Source of the DNA: Thioploca ingrica
GTDB lineage: Bacteria; Pseudomonadota; Gammaproteobacteria; Beggiatoales; Beggiatoaceae
Assembly (NCBI GenBank): GCA_000828835.1
Contig: AP014633.1
Location: forward strand, 868,001 to 932,000
Direction: 5' to 3'
DNA: 64,000 bases
In this document: positions 8,878-18,028 of the stretch, one piece after another
Numbering within the stretch: position 1 is the first letter of the stretch
Layout: the number at the start of each line of letters is the position of its first letter
The notes under the pieces: generated by a model
Told to the model about the DNA's origin: nothing
Seen by the model: the letters and a program-made list of their open reading frames with translations, nothing else
Databases searched by the model: none
Position numbers and translations under genes: made by a program

Positions 8878-9829
8878 GATTATGCCTGTTATCTTGATGA
8901 GAGATTATATCGCTTATAAAATAAAGCGGCCGATGTACAGCTTCCATATAGATTCGATACAGATATTCTCCGATAAGGCCCATCAAAAAAAACTGGATAC
9001 TAAAAAAGAATATGATAACGGTCATGATACTGGTATAGCCTAGAACCGGTGAACCCATCAACCAACTAAACAAGACATAAATCAAAAGGAAAATACCTAA
9101 TAGGGAAGTACTAATTCCTAACCAAGTAACTGCCCTAATAGGCGCAGAAGAAAAACCGATGAAAGCATCATACATTGTTTTCAGCATCTTACTCAAATTC
9201 CAACCAGATTTTCCGGCCTTTCGCTGTTGGCGATCATACTCCACTGTAGCTTGTTCAAAACCAGTCCATGCCACTAGAGCAAAAGTAATACGATTACATT
9301 CTCGAAATTGCCGAAAGCAATGTGCTACCTTGTTATCGATCAACAAGAAACTGCCGGTGGTAAATTGAGAATGGTAAGGCATCGCGTAGCGGCGCATTAA
9401 GTGGGAAAAAATTTGGCTGGTGAATATCCGCCAAGATTCATCTTGCCGCTGGCGTCGTTTTCCCCAAACAATTTGAGCACCTAAACACCATTTGGCTAGA
9501 AATTCTAGAATAACTTCAGGTGGGTCTTGAAGATCGCAAGCTAATGTTGCCACAGCTTCTCCATCAGTAGCATAGTCAAAACCCGCACTTAAGGCAATAT
9601 GGGAACCGTAGTTACGAGATAATCTTATTCCTTGAAAATTAACTGAATTTCTTGTACATATATCTACAATAATTGACCAACTCTGATCCGTACTACCATC
9701 GTCAATAAATAAAATTTGAAACTGGTATTCTTGATGAGAGAGTAGAGTCTCCGAAACTGCTTTTTCATAAAGAGGCAAGTTAGCTTCTTCATTAAAGACC
9801 GGAGTTAAAATAATGATCTTATCAGTCAT
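8867..9829 (-). CDS. GT2 glycosyltransferase, GtrB/polyprenyl-phosphate type
   Basis: The 320-residue protein has a GT-A domain with VFNEEANLP, FIDDGSTD and ACDLQDPPEV, then two C-terminal membrane segments (around residues 230-290). This is the architecture of GtrB and DPM-type enzymes that load a sugar onto undecaprenyl phosphate at the cytoplasmic face. The product would feed the GT87- and GT39-like enzymes further down the same run. It lies 3 bp from the sulfotransferase upstream and overlaps the deacetylase downstream, so it is clearly in one operon with them. Confidence 0.85.
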   Translation of the reverse strand: MTDKIIILTPVFNEEANLPLYEKAVSETLLSHQEYQFQILFIDDGSTDQSWSIIVDICTRNSVNFQGIRLSRNYGSHIALSAGFDYATDGEAVATLACDLQDPPEVILEFLAKWCLGAQIVWGKRRQRQDESWRIFTSQIFSHLMRRYAMPYHSQFTTGSFLLIDNKVAHCFRQFRECNRITFALVAWTGFEQATVEYDRQQRKAGKSGWNLSKMLKTMYDAFIGFSSAPIRAVTWLGISTSLLGIFLLIYVLFSWLMGSPVLGYTSIMTVIIFFFSIQFFLMGLIGEYLYRIYMEAVHRPLYFISDIISHQDNRHNHVN

Positions 9830-9832
9830 GTT

Positions 9833-10597
9833 TCAACTGTTCTCCCATATCTCAAAATCAGTTCCCAGAAGTTGGACAAGTTGGCGATTAGGTCCAACAT
9901 AGCGTTCCACTAATTTTTTATAAGTTTCTTTTGGAATAACTTCATTTGGATCGCCTACACTATTGATTAAACCAAGGTTTTTGGTATCAGAGGGGCGAGG
10001 TTGAACTCCCAAGAACAAATGTAAGCGTTTGGCTAAACGTTCGGGTTGGTTGATAATATCCTCGTAGCGTAAGCACAATAGTTGTTCCCTAGGGAAAAGG
10101 TCAAAGTAGGGGCGTAATAACTGTGCGTAAAGACCTCTAGAAAAGTAAGCGTGGGGACGAGCATAACAAAATTGTTCTGGCAAATTCATCTCACGTTCTG
10201 CTTCCAATGATAGCGCTGTCTCAAAATCCTTATCTTCCAATCCATTCATTTGGGACCATAGATAGTTTGAAAAAGCACGTTGCACCGGTTCTCGAAGGAG
10301 AAAAATCAGTTTCGCTTGAGGTAGGTGTTGGTAAATCCGCCCAGCTACAGCGGTATTTTCTAGATAATTAGTACTTTTTTCTCCCACCACCTTAGCTTCT
10401 TCTACAGCACTGAACCAAGTACTGGCATAGTATCCTATACCTTGTTGATAAATTTCATCAACTAAAAAAAATTTGGGTTCAGGACGCACCGGTTTAGCCA
10501 TATAAACCTCTGGATGCTGATCTAATAAATAATAAAGCCATGTTGTTCCTGAACGAGGTGCTCCCGCAATGATGAAATTCGGTAAACGTTGTTTCAT
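9833..10597 (-). CDS. PAPS-dependent sulfotransferase
   Basis: The 254-residue product begins MKQRLPNFIIAG, then APRSGTTW (13-20), the phosphosulfate-binding loop of sulfotransferases. LIFLLREPVQRAFSNY is the 3'-phosphate-binding segment, and EKSTNYL follows the dimer of beta strands typical of heparan-type sulfotransferases. It would transfer sulfate from PAPS to a hydroxyl or amine of a sugar. Placed between an aminotransferase and a GT2 enzyme, it implies a sulfated glycan. PAPS synthesis genes are not in the window. Confidence 0.88.
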   Translation of the reverse strand: MKQRLPNFIIAGAPRSGTTWLYYLLDQHPEVYMAKPVRPEPKFFLVDEIYQQGIGYYASTWFSAVEEAKVVGEKSTNYLENTAVAGRIYQHLPQAKLIFLLREPVQRAFSNYLWSQMNGLEDKDFETALSLEAEREMNLPEQFCYARPHAYFSRGLYAQLLRPYFDLFPREQLLCLRYEDIINQPERLAKRLHLFLGVQPRPSDTKNLGLINSVGDPNEVIPKETYKKLVERYVGPNRQLVQLLGTDFEIWENS

Positions 10598-10646
10598 GGT
10601 GGTTATAATTACAATACCAACTTGTCCTTCATGCCATTAGTAAGAT

Positions 10647-11822
10647 TTAATATCGTTTACAAGCTTCAAATAAAACTTCAACCACTCTTTCTTGCTCAGA
10701 ATCCAACATCTGAGGATACAGTGGCAAAATAATACATTGAGTCTGTGCTTTTTCGCTTTCTACCAATGACTGTGAACCACAAGACCAAGGTTCATGGTTA
10801 ACATAAGCCGGTTCTTTATGCGCACACATGATACCCCGTCGAGTTGCTATACCTTGATCTAGCATAAATTGCATAATTAGTTTCTGATCATATCTATCAG
10901 GTAAGCGCACACAATAACTTTGCCAGTTACTTTTTGCCCACATGGGTTCATCTGGCAATCCTATTCCATTTATTTCTTTAGTCAACAACTGTTGGTATCT
11001 TTCAGCTAAAAATCGGCGTCGCTGAACAATCTCTGATAACCGTTTGAGTTGTTCACGTCCGACGGCAGCTTGAATGTCAGTCATGCGGTAGTTGTAACCT
11101 AGTTCTGGGTAAGACTCAAACACAACTTCTTTAGCACCATGACGCACAGTGTCAGGTATACTCATTCCGTGTTGCCGCCAGAGGCGAAATTGTTTGTCCC
11201 AGTCAGAATCGGAAGTAGTTAGCATTCCACCATCACCAGTAGTAATGACTTTCCGTGGGTGAAATGAAAAGCAGGCAATATCTCCATGCGGCTTACCCAT
11301 TTTTTCCCACTGTTCCTTCCAGAGAATTTCACTTCCAATGGCGCAAGCGGCATCTTCAACAACAGGAATAGAATGGCGTTGAGCAATATCTATAATTGCC
11401 TTCATATCGCAAGGCATTCCCATCTGGTGTACGCAAAGGATAGCACGGGTATGCGCCGTGATAGCGCCTTCAATCAGGAGTGGATTGATATTAAAAGTTT
11501 CTGGTTGAATATCAACAAAAACGGGTATTGCACCGCAATAACGAATGCTATTTGCTGTGGCGATATAAGAATGACTGACAGTAATAACTTCATCTTTTGG
11601 TTGTACCCCAACCGCTAATAATGCCAAGTGTAGGGCAGTGGTACAATTGGAAACCGCACAGGCATATTGTGCACCGACATAATCAGCAAATTCTTGTTCA
11701 AATGTAGCAACTTCAGGTCCTTGAGTAACCCAACCGGATAAAATAGGACGTTTTGCGGCTTCGGCTTCGCGTTCATCTAACCAAGGTTTAGCCACCGGAA
11801 TAAATTGTTCGGCTGGAGACAT
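10647..11822 (-). CDS. DegT/DnrJ/EryC1/StrS aminotransferase (first of three)
   Basis: This 391-residue PLP enzyme has SNCTTALHLAL for phosphate binding, VVEDAACAIG with the Asp that contacts the pyridine nitrogen, and CFSFHPRK with the Schiff-base lysine at about residue 191, followed by TTGDGGM. It would aminate a keto-sugar nucleotide. It is close kin to the second copy at 13627-14790 (same FSFHPRK and TTGxGGM; both have GWxxQGP near the start), and both differ from the third (FSFYPGKN). It lies 2 bp from the SDR gene, whose product may supply the keto sugar. Confidence 0.9.
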   Translation of the reverse strand: MSPAEQFIPVAKPWLDEREAEAAKRPILSGWVTQGPEVATFEQEFADYVGAQYACAVSNCTTALHLALLAVGVQPKDEVITVSHSYIATANSIRYCGAIPVFVDIQPETFNINPLLIEGAITAHTRAILCVHQMGMPCDMKAIIDIAQRHSIPVVEDAACAIGSEILWKEQWEKMGKPHGDIACFSFHPRKVITTGDGGMLTTSDSDWDKQFRLWRQHGMSIPDTVRHGAKEVVFESYPELGYNYRMTDIQAAVGREQLKRLSEIVQRRRFLAERYQQLLTKEINGIGLPDEPMWAKSNWQSYCVRLPDRYDQKLIMQFMLDQGIATRRGIMCAHKEPAYVNHEPWSCGSQSLVESEKAQTQCIILPLYPQMLDSEQERVVEVLFEACKRY

Positions 11823-11824
11823 TT

Positions 11825-12838
11825 TTAACGGCTACCTTTCGATTGCCAGTTGTATACTACTTCCTGTTCTAAAAGGATTTCCGGGGAAACATCCCTACTG
11901 AGATACCATTCTTTAAGCTTAGTTAAACCTTCATGCAAAGTAACTTGCGGTTTAAATCCTAATAATTGTTGGGATTGAGTCGTGTTAGCATAAAGACGTA
12001 GCACATCCCCTGGACGAGGTGCTTCATGAATAATTGTTGTATTTGCTTGACCGACTACAGCTTTAACTTCCTGTGCTAACTCATTGATAGTGATTTCCGA
12101 ACCATTTCCCAAATTGATAGTTTGTCCAACCGTATTCTCTGCAAATCCAGCTAAGAGAATACCTTTGGCTGTATCACTGACATAAGTAAAGTCCCTAGTC
12201 TGGTTACCATCACCGAAAATAATCATCGGGTTATCAGCTAGACAACGGAGTAAAAATTTAGGAATCACTTCGCCACTATCCCCTTCATGATGGCAACGTG
12301 GTCCATAAGCATTAAACGGGCGTATGACTACAGTTGGATAATCATAGGTTTGGTAAAACGCTCGGGTGTAACACTCCCCTGCCAACTTAGAAGAACCATA
12401 GACTGTCATAGGAAAAGTGGGATGTTCTTCTGTCATGGGTACCCAATGGGCGGTACCATAAACCTCAGAACTTGAAACATAGACAAAACGATTTACTCCT
12501 ACTGTCTTCGCGATTGATAGTAATTTTAAAGTAGCTGTTGCATTGACTTCATGATTTTCATGAGGGGAGTGAATCGAATGTCGAACGCCTAAGCACGCTA
12601 AATGAAAAACAATATCTACATCTTGCATCAACGCTATCATACGTTGTTCATCTCGAATGTCGGTAACCACGAGTTGACATTTATCTTCTGGTAATTTGGC
12701 TAAATTTTCACGTTGACCATTGACTAGATTGTCAACAACAATCACTTTTGTTCCTTGAGCAACCAACTGATATGCTAGCTCAGATCCGATGAAACCAGCT
12801 CCACCAGTTACTAATATCTTTTTACTTGTATCCCACAT
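11825..12838 (-). CDS. Extended SDR NAD-dependent sugar epimerase/dehydratase
   Basis: The 337-residue protein has the Rossmann motif TGGAGFIG (11-18), the catalytic serine region SSSEVYG (122-128) and the Tyr147-xxx-Lys151 pair (VYGSSKLAGE). NPxGPR-type (FNAYGPRCH) and RDFTYVSD elements are typical of nucleotide-sugar SDRs. The SSSEVYG form is more like 4-epimerases and UXS-type decarboxylases than 4,6-dehydratases (which have TDE), but sequence alone does not settle the reaction. It forms a tight pair with the first aminotransferase (2 bp) and probably makes or epimerises its substrate. Confidence 0.88.
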   Translation of the reverse strand: MWDTSKKILVTGGAGFIGSELAYQLVAQGTKVIVVDNLVNGQRENLAKLPEDKCQLVVTDIRDEQRMIALMQDVDIVFHLACLGVRHSIHSPHENHEVNATATLKLLSIAKTVGVNRFVYVSSSEVYGTAHWVPMTEEHPTFPMTVYGSSKLAGECYTRAFYQTYDYPTVVIRPFNAYGPRCHHEGDSGEVIPKFLLRCLADNPMIIFGDGNQTRDFTYVSDTAKGILLAGFAENTVGQTINLGNGSEITINELAQEVKAVVGQANTTIIHEAPRPGDVLRLYANTTQSQQLLGFKPQVTLHEGLTKLKEWYLSRDVSPEILLEQEVVYNWQSKGSR

Positions 12839-12914
12839 TACTAATTTTTCACCTAACTTAGATTTTATCCTTAATGTTTATCCGTATTTTTTAATAAGAA
12901 TTAAATAGTTATCC

Positions 12915-13610
12915 TCATTTTTTTATGAGAGTTCCCAACCAGAATCTGACTAAATCAAAAAAAGAGCTAACTACTACACGCGGATGACCGGCAGTACTTA
13001 CTCCTTTCTCTCGAAAATGGTACTCAATTTCTACATCCTTGATTCGGTAACCTTTCTTATAAGATCTAATCAATATCTCCGGTATCACAAAACCGGTGCT
13101 TCGACCTTCTATTTGAATTGAATTTAAAACGAATTTTTTATACAGTTGCACAAAGTTATAATCTGGTAATCGCAAATCAGAGATAAGATGTAATAACATC
13201 GTATTGGTTAAAGAAAGAAATTTACGATACAGTGTATAGCCAGCACGAGTGGAACGACTAGCAACGACAATGTCTGCTTCTTCAAGCAGAGGAAGCATTT
13301 TACTTAGATCTTTAAAATCAAAAGGATAATCCATTCCATTATGAATCACTAAATCGTATCTAGCCTGTTGAAAACCTAAAAGGATATTTTGTCCTTGCCC
13401 TCTATTTTTGGAGTTATGAATTACTTTAATCTCTTGGTGTTTGGTTGCTAAAAGGTCGGCTATTTTTCCGGTCTTATCTGTGCTAGCATCATCAATAATA
13501 ATAATCTCAAATTCTTCAAATAGAGGTCGTAGTGCTTCTAATGACAATGAAATGGTCTCTTCAATATTCTGTTCTTCATTGTAGGCTGGAAAAATGACTG
13601 AAATGTTCAT
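12915..13610 (-). CDS. GT2 glycosyltransferase (DPM1-like, soluble)
   Basis: The 231-residue GT-A protein shows VIFPAYNEEQNIE, IIIDDASTDKTG and the dolichol-phosphate-mannose-synthase-like tail region RSYKKGYRIKDVEI. Unlike the GT2 enzyme at 8867-9829 it has no clear C-terminal membrane pair. The segment corresponding to DxD reads HNGMDYPF, so the metal-binding acidic pair is altered. It likely transfers a sugar to a polyprenyl phosphate or growing glycan. It ends 76 bp before the SDR and starts 16 bp after the second aminotransferase. Confidence 0.8.
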   Translation of the reverse strand: MNISVIFPAYNEEQNIEETISLSLEALRPLFEEFEIIIIDDASTDKTGKIADLLATKHQEIKVIHNSKNRGQGQNILLGFQQARYDLVIHNGMDYPFDFKDLSKMLPLLEEADIVVASRSTRAGYTLYRKFLSLTNTMLLHLISDLRLPDYNFVQLYKKFVLNSIQIEGRSTGFVIPEILIRSYKKGYRIKDVEIEYHFREKGVSTAGHPRVVVSSFFDLVRFWLGTLIKK

Positions 13611-13626
13611 CTCGGTTAAAAGTTTC

Positions 13627-14790
13627 TTAATTTCTTTTAAGTAGTTTTTTAAGGATGTAGATAATTTGGTTTTGTTTTTCTTCCGACAAACCTGGATAAA
13701 TCGGTAAAAACATCGTAGTTTGCGCTATATCTTCTGTAATCGGTAAGTGCATCTCACCATAGAGATTTCGATAAAAAGGTTCCCAATGCAGTGGCTGAAT
13801 GCCAATACGGCATGAAATACCTTTTTCTGCCATACTTTGTAATAATTCATTCCGTTTTATCGAACAATTTGGTTTCAACCGGATAAGGTATGAAGAATAA
13901 GCATGGGTTGCATAAGGTGGTACATAGGGTACTTCAATTTCATCAATCTGAGCTAAAATAACGTCATATCGCTGTGCTTGTGTTGCCCGTTGTTCTAGCA
14001 TAGTTTCTAATTTACTCAGTTGAACTAACCCAATAGCAGCTTGAATGTCGGTCATGCGATAGTTATAGCCTACATCAGCATACTCTTGAATAAGAACCCC
14101 CTTGGCTTGGTGACGTGCTAAATCTGAAATCGAAGCACCGGTTGCTCGCAAAATCCTCGCTTGTTCAGCTAACTTAGCATCGTCAGTAGTAATCATTCCT
14201 CCTTCACCAGTGGTAATCATTTTCCGTGGGTGAAAACTAAAACCAGTTGGAGCACCTAAACTACCCACTCGTTGTCCTTTATAAGTAGCTCCCAAACTTG
14301 TAGCACTGTCTTCTATCAGAATAAGATCATGTTTTTTGGCTAAGACTTTGAAGCTATCAATATCAGCAGGCAAACCAATCTGATGTACTACCAAAATAGC
14401 TTTCGTTTGAGAGGTAATCACTTCTGCAACAGCTTCTGGGTCTAAATTATAGGTACGAGGATTAATTTCAGCGAAAACAGGTAAAGCACCCGTGTGGTGT
14501 ATAGCATTTGCTGTTGCCATGCAAGTAAAAGAAGGACAAATCACCTTGTCACCCTGTCCAACCCCACTTAAACGTAAAGCTAAGTGAAGAGCAGAAGTAC
14601 AAGCATTAGTGGCAACAGCATACTTTGTCCCTACATATTGTGCCATGGCGTTTTCAAATTCAATAACTTTTGGACCCTGACTAATCCAGCCGGATCGTAT
14701 AACTTTAGCAACTGCATTTATCTCCTCTTCTCCAAGCCAAGGAATTAATAAGGGGATATGGTCTTCAAATAATTGTGTTGTTGGAACCAT
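13627..14790 (-). CDS. DegT/DnrJ/EryC1/StrS aminotransferase (second of three)
   Basis: The 387-residue PLP-dependent sugar aminotransferase has TNACTSALHLAL, LIEDSATSLGA and FSFHPRK with the Schiff-base lysine at about 190, then TTGEGGM. It is the close paralogue of the copy at 10647-11822 and probably arose by duplication inside the locus. Directly upstream is an N-formyltransferase, so a 4-amino or 3-amino sugar made here may be formylated, as in quinovosamine/perosamine-type N-formyl sugars. The substrate is inferred only. Confidence 0.9.
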   Translation of the reverse strand: MVPTTQLFEDHIPLLIPWLGEEEINAVAKVIRSGWISQGPKVIEFENAMAQYVGTKYAVATNACTSALHLALRLSGVGQGDKVICPSFTCMATANAIHHTGALPVFAEINPRTYNLDPEAVAEVITSQTKAILVVHQIGLPADIDSFKVLAKKHDLILIEDSATSLGATYKGQRVGSLGAPTGFSFHPRKMITTGEGGMITTDDAKLAEQARILRATGASISDLARHQAKGVLIQEYADVGYNYRMTDIQAAIGLVQLSKLETMLEQRATQAQRYDVILAQIDEIEVPYVPPYATHAYSSYLIRLKPNCSIKRNELLQSMAEKGISCRIGIQPLHWEPFYRNLYGEMHLPITEDIAQTTMFLPIYPGLSEEKQNQIIYILKKLLKRN

Positions 14791-14843
14791 TTGTTAGCCT
14801 TGTTTATTTACAATCAATTAAAGATTCATAAATAATATAAAGT

Positions 14844-15650
14844 TTATTTACGATAAACCGTTCCCACTTCCTTAAGAAGTTCCTCCTTGAGGAGGGTATA
14901 ACGTTTTCCTCCAATGATAATGGTAGCTCCTTCATAAGGTGGAAACCAACACGCTCTAATCTTACGATCAATTTCTTCCGGTGAATCTTCTGTGTTAATC
15001 AACTTCAATTTTTCAAAATCTTCCCAAGAGTTATAAGGATAATTAGCTTCGATCACTTCGTTTTGAGGTATTCTGGGTAAGTGATCTGTTTTAGCCATAT
15101 CAACTACCTTCTTAAAAAGGTCTAGCAAAATTGGTTGACTTTTCTCTTCCAAACTAAGTGCAGTTTCTTTTGAGAGATCAATTGGAAATGTAACTCTTTC
15201 AATAATATCACCCGTATCGAAATTTTCATCACCTATGAAATGCGCGGTTACTCCCCAATAATCTAGATCCCAATAAATACCAAAACTATAACCACATACA
15301 CCACGCATTGGTGGAGTTGGAGAAGCATGGAAGTTGATACATCCTAGACGAGCCATATTGATAAGTGGTTGTTTAATTTTACGCCAGTAAAAATATGAAA
15401 TGACTAAGTCAATGTCTGTCAGTGAAAAAGAAAAAGGTGAAACTTCCTGGTCTTTAAGACTTTGATAAATAATCTCATTATTGATATTAGGTATGTGGTA
15501 TGCTTTTGCGACATCAACTAACTTCTTATTTCCATAAATGTGCGTTTCATGAGTCAATGCAACCACAGCAACAACATCAATTTGTTGCTCAAGCAGATAT
15601 TCTAAAGTCTTGCACGAATAGGGTTTACGACCCATAAACAATACTTTCAT
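14844..15650 (-). CDS. Formyltransferase-fold protein, probable sugar N-formyltransferase
   Basis: The 268-residue protein resembles the catalytic half of methionyl-tRNA formyltransferase and ArnA. It has CINFHASPTPPMRG with Asn106 and His108, and FDTGD with Asp145, matching the Asn-His-Asp catalytic set that uses 10-formyl-tetrahydrofolate. It lacks the C-terminal tRNA-binding OB domain, so it is not Fmt. Its position between two sugar aminotransferases points to N-formylation of an amino sugar nucleotide, the role of VioF/FdtF-type enzymes. Chemistry is likely, substrate unknown. Confidence 0.8.
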   Translation of the reverse strand: MKVLFMGRKPYSCKTLEYLLEQQIDVVAVVALTHETHIYGNKKLVDVAKAYHIPNINNEIIYQSLKDQEVSPFSFSLTDIDLVISYFYWRKIKQPLINMARLGCINFHASPTPPMRGVCGYSFGIYWDLDYWGVTAHFIGDENFDTGDIIERVTFPIDLSKETALSLEEKSQPILLDLFKKVVDMAKTDHLPRIPQNEVIEANYPYNSWEDFEKLKLINTEDSPEEIDRKIRACWFPPYEGATIIIGGKRYTLLKEELLKEVGTVYRK

Positions 15651-15723
15651 GACAATAATCTACCTTTAGAAAACTGACAATATCAAACTTTGCCCAGTAT
15701 CCACACTATGCACTATGTTGGTC

Positions 15724-16806
15724 TCAAATGAACTCACAAACCTGTTCTATCGCCAAGTTAGATAATTCCGCATACATCGGCAACGACAACACCTCCTTAG
15801 CGGCTAATTCAGACTGAGGAAAATCCCCAACTTGATATCCCAAATCCGCATAAGCGGGCATCAAATGCACCGGAACGGGATAATGAATACCGGTTTGTAT
15901 TTGCTGTTGTTGTAATTGTTGTTGTAAAGTATCTCGCTGATTGGTACGCACCGCATAAATGTGATAAACATGGCGACTATAGTGCATCACTTTGGGGATC
16001 TGCACGCCTGAATTAGCTAATTGTTCATTATATTGCTTGGCATGAGATTGACGCGCCTTGGTCCAAGCTTCTAAGTGACGCAACTTAACCCGTAAAATAG
16101 CGCCTTGTATCCCTTCCAAACGATAATTGTAACCTTTAAGAACATGATGATATTTTTGCTCTTGTCCCCAATCTCGTAACAGCTTTATGGTGTGTGCATA
16201 ATTTTCGTTGTTAGTAACCACCATCCCACCTTCACCATAAGCGCCTAAATTTTTACCAGGGTAGAAACTAAAACAACCGAAATCACCAATACTACCTACT
16301 CGGCGGCCTTTATATTCCGCTCCATGCGCTTGAGCAGCATCTTCAATCACGGTTAAACCATAGCGTTGGGCAATTTCTAAAATCGGATCCATGTTCGCTG
16401 GTTGACCATACAAATGTACCGGCAAAATTGCTTTGGTTTGCTTAGTAATGGCTTTTTCAATCTGCTTGACATCTATTGTAAAAGAATCCGGCTCAATATC
16501 GACGAAAACTGGTTTGGCGCCGGTGTAACCAATAGCGGCTACCGTTGCTACAAAGGTGAAAGGTATGGTGATGACTTCATCGCCAACGCCAATTCCTGCC
16601 GCTAACAAAGCCAGGTGTAACGCACTGGTACCTGAATTAACACCGATTCCATAACGGGCATTGCAATAAGTGGCAAATTCGTTTTCAAAAGCAGCTACTT
16701 CATTTCCTAATACAAATTGAGTGCTTTCGAGTACGTTGGAAATTGCCTCATCAATCTCTTTTTTAATACTTTGGTACTGTGCTTTTAGATCGAGAAAAGG
16801 AATCAT
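15724..16806 (-). CDS. DegT/DnrJ/EryC1/StrS aminotransferase (third; WbpE/FdtB-like)
   Basis: The product of about 360 residues has NSGTSALHLAL, VIEDAAQAHGA and FSFYPGKN (Schiff-base lysine near 185), then AYGEGGM. The PGKNLGA form is that of WbpE/FdtB/WecE-type enzymes, unlike the two other copies in the locus. I prefer the ATG at 16804-16806 (MIPFLDLK, as in this family, with GGGTGA upstream); an in-frame ATG 12 bases earlier has no ribosome site. With the Gfo/Idh oxidoreductase two genes upstream it forms a WbpB-WbpE-like pair that oxidises then aminates C3 of a UDP-sugar acid. Confidence 0.88.
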   Translation of the reverse strand: MIPFLDLKAQYQSIKKEIDEAISNVLESTQFVLGNEVAAFENEFATYCNARYGIGVNSGTSALHLALLAAGIGVGDEVITIPFTFVATVAAIGYTGAKPVFVDIEPDSFTIDVKQIEKAITKQTKAILPVHLYGQPANMDPILEIAQRYGLTVIEDAAQAHGAEYKGRRVGSIGDFGCFSFYPGKNLGAYGEGGMVVTNNENYAHTIKLLRDWGQEQKYHHVLKGYNYRLEGIQGAILRVKLRHLEAWTKARQSHAKQYNEQLANSGVQIPKVMHYSRHVYHIYAVRTNQRDTLQQQLQQQQIQTGIHYPVPVHLMPAYADLGYQVGDFPQSELAAKEVLSLPMYAELSNLAIEQVCEFI

Positions 16807-16839
16807 GCTATCACCCATATTTGTTAATAAATAGCTATC

Positions 16840-18000
16840 CTATTGTAGTTTAGTCGTTAATGAATTTTGTGCTATCCAATCAGCTAAAGCATTAGCTAGA
16901 ATCACATTCCCAGCTTCATTAAAATGCCCATCATGTGCCCATGTTGTTGAAATGCCATTAGCATTGGCTTTTAAGAGAAAATCATAGAGTGGGATATATC
17001 CGAATCCATTCTCCGTAGATAACTCTTTTAATGCGTTAGATACACTCTCTTGATCACCAAAATATTGTGAAGCATCTATCACTATCAAATGGGCACCGCT
17101 ATTTTTCACCTGTTCTCCCAACACCTCAATTACCTTCAAGTTAACTTTAAGAACTTCGGAATCAATTAGTGGGTGATTTTGTGTCGGTGTTATTTTGATA
17201 TATTTTCGATAAAATTTTCTTCCCCAGTTTTTTATTTGCTGCAAAAGTATTTTTCCCTGATATAAAGTAATCAGTTGTATTTTCTTTCGCATCCTTTGTC
17301 TATCAAATCCATTCTTGATTTGTTCTTCCTGGAGCGTGACAAATTTATCGAAATCCTCAGCAGGTAATCGAACCAGACGATCATTTTCTATTTTGAATAC
17401 CGGTCTAACCCAGAATTGCTCATTTTTGGTATCGGGAAAAGCGCCTCCTTCATATTTGCTGACAGTTCTTGCCATGTGAAAATAAGCCACAAATATAGCT
17501 ACATAGTCGGGAGAATATTTTTTTGCATATTCTTCATAGGTCAGTAAGTATTGTCCTACTCCATAGTTAGAAATCCCAAAATTGAGCACTTCCCATTTTT
17601 CTGATTGATTTAGTGTGTTCTGTAGCGAAACCTTCAATTTCTGTTCTAGCAGGTAGCCGGCGGTTTTCTCCAAAGGAACCTGGACAGCCTCGATCAAAGA
17701 ATCTCCGAGTAGTACTACACGTTTGACTCCGTTTGGCTTAGAAAACTCTCTAGCAATATCTCGAAATCCCAGCGGATTAGTTTTAATTGGAACACTGAAG
17801 TCAACTGCATACCAATAATGACCTGTCCACCTCCAAGAGAGATTTGGGACTTGTTTCCATCCAACTGCTCTATCCGGTTGTAAATAGAGTACCTCATAGG
17901 AAGGACGTAACCAAGCCACTAACTGCCCCATTGCCTCTAGTAACAATAAAAGTACAAAAAAGATCAATAGATTAATTGTAATTATTTTGATAAATTGCAT
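16840..18000 (-). CDS. Membrane-anchored SGNH/GDSL hydrolase-like protein
   Basis: The 386-residue protein has one N-terminal membrane segment (about residues 5-25) and a periplasmic SGNH domain. LLGDS has Ser101, NFGISNYG supplies the block II glycine, and AHDGHFNEAGN near the end holds the Asp/His pair (357, 359). Proteins with this DGHFN ending next to polysaccharide genes are often esterases or O-acetyltransferase partners. It sits between the Gfo/Idh gene (28 bp) and the third aminotransferase (33 bp) in one transcription unit, so it probably modifies acyl groups on the glycan. Hydrolase versus transferase is open. Confidence 0.75.
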   Translation of the reverse strand: MQFIKIITINLLIFFVLLLLLEAMGQLVAWLRPSYEVLYLQPDRAVGWKQVPNLSWRWTGHYWYAVDFSVPIKTNPLGFRDIAREFSKPNGVKRVVLLGDSLIEAVQVPLEKTAGYLLEQKLKVSLQNTLNQSEKWEVLNFGISNYGVGQYLLTYEEYAKKYSPDYVAIFVAYFHMARTVSKYEGGAFPDTKNEQFWVRPVFKIENDRLVRLPAEDFDKFVTLQEEQIKNGFDRQRMRKKIQLITLYQGKILLQQIKNWGRKFYRKYIKITPTQNHPLIDSEVLKVNLKVIEVLGEQVKNSGAHLIVIDASQYFGDQESVSNALKELSTENGFGYIPLYDFLLKANANGISTTWAHDGHFNEAGNVILANALADWIAQNSLTTKLQ

Positions 18001-18028
18001 TCATTGATACTCCCTTTCAACCTCAATT

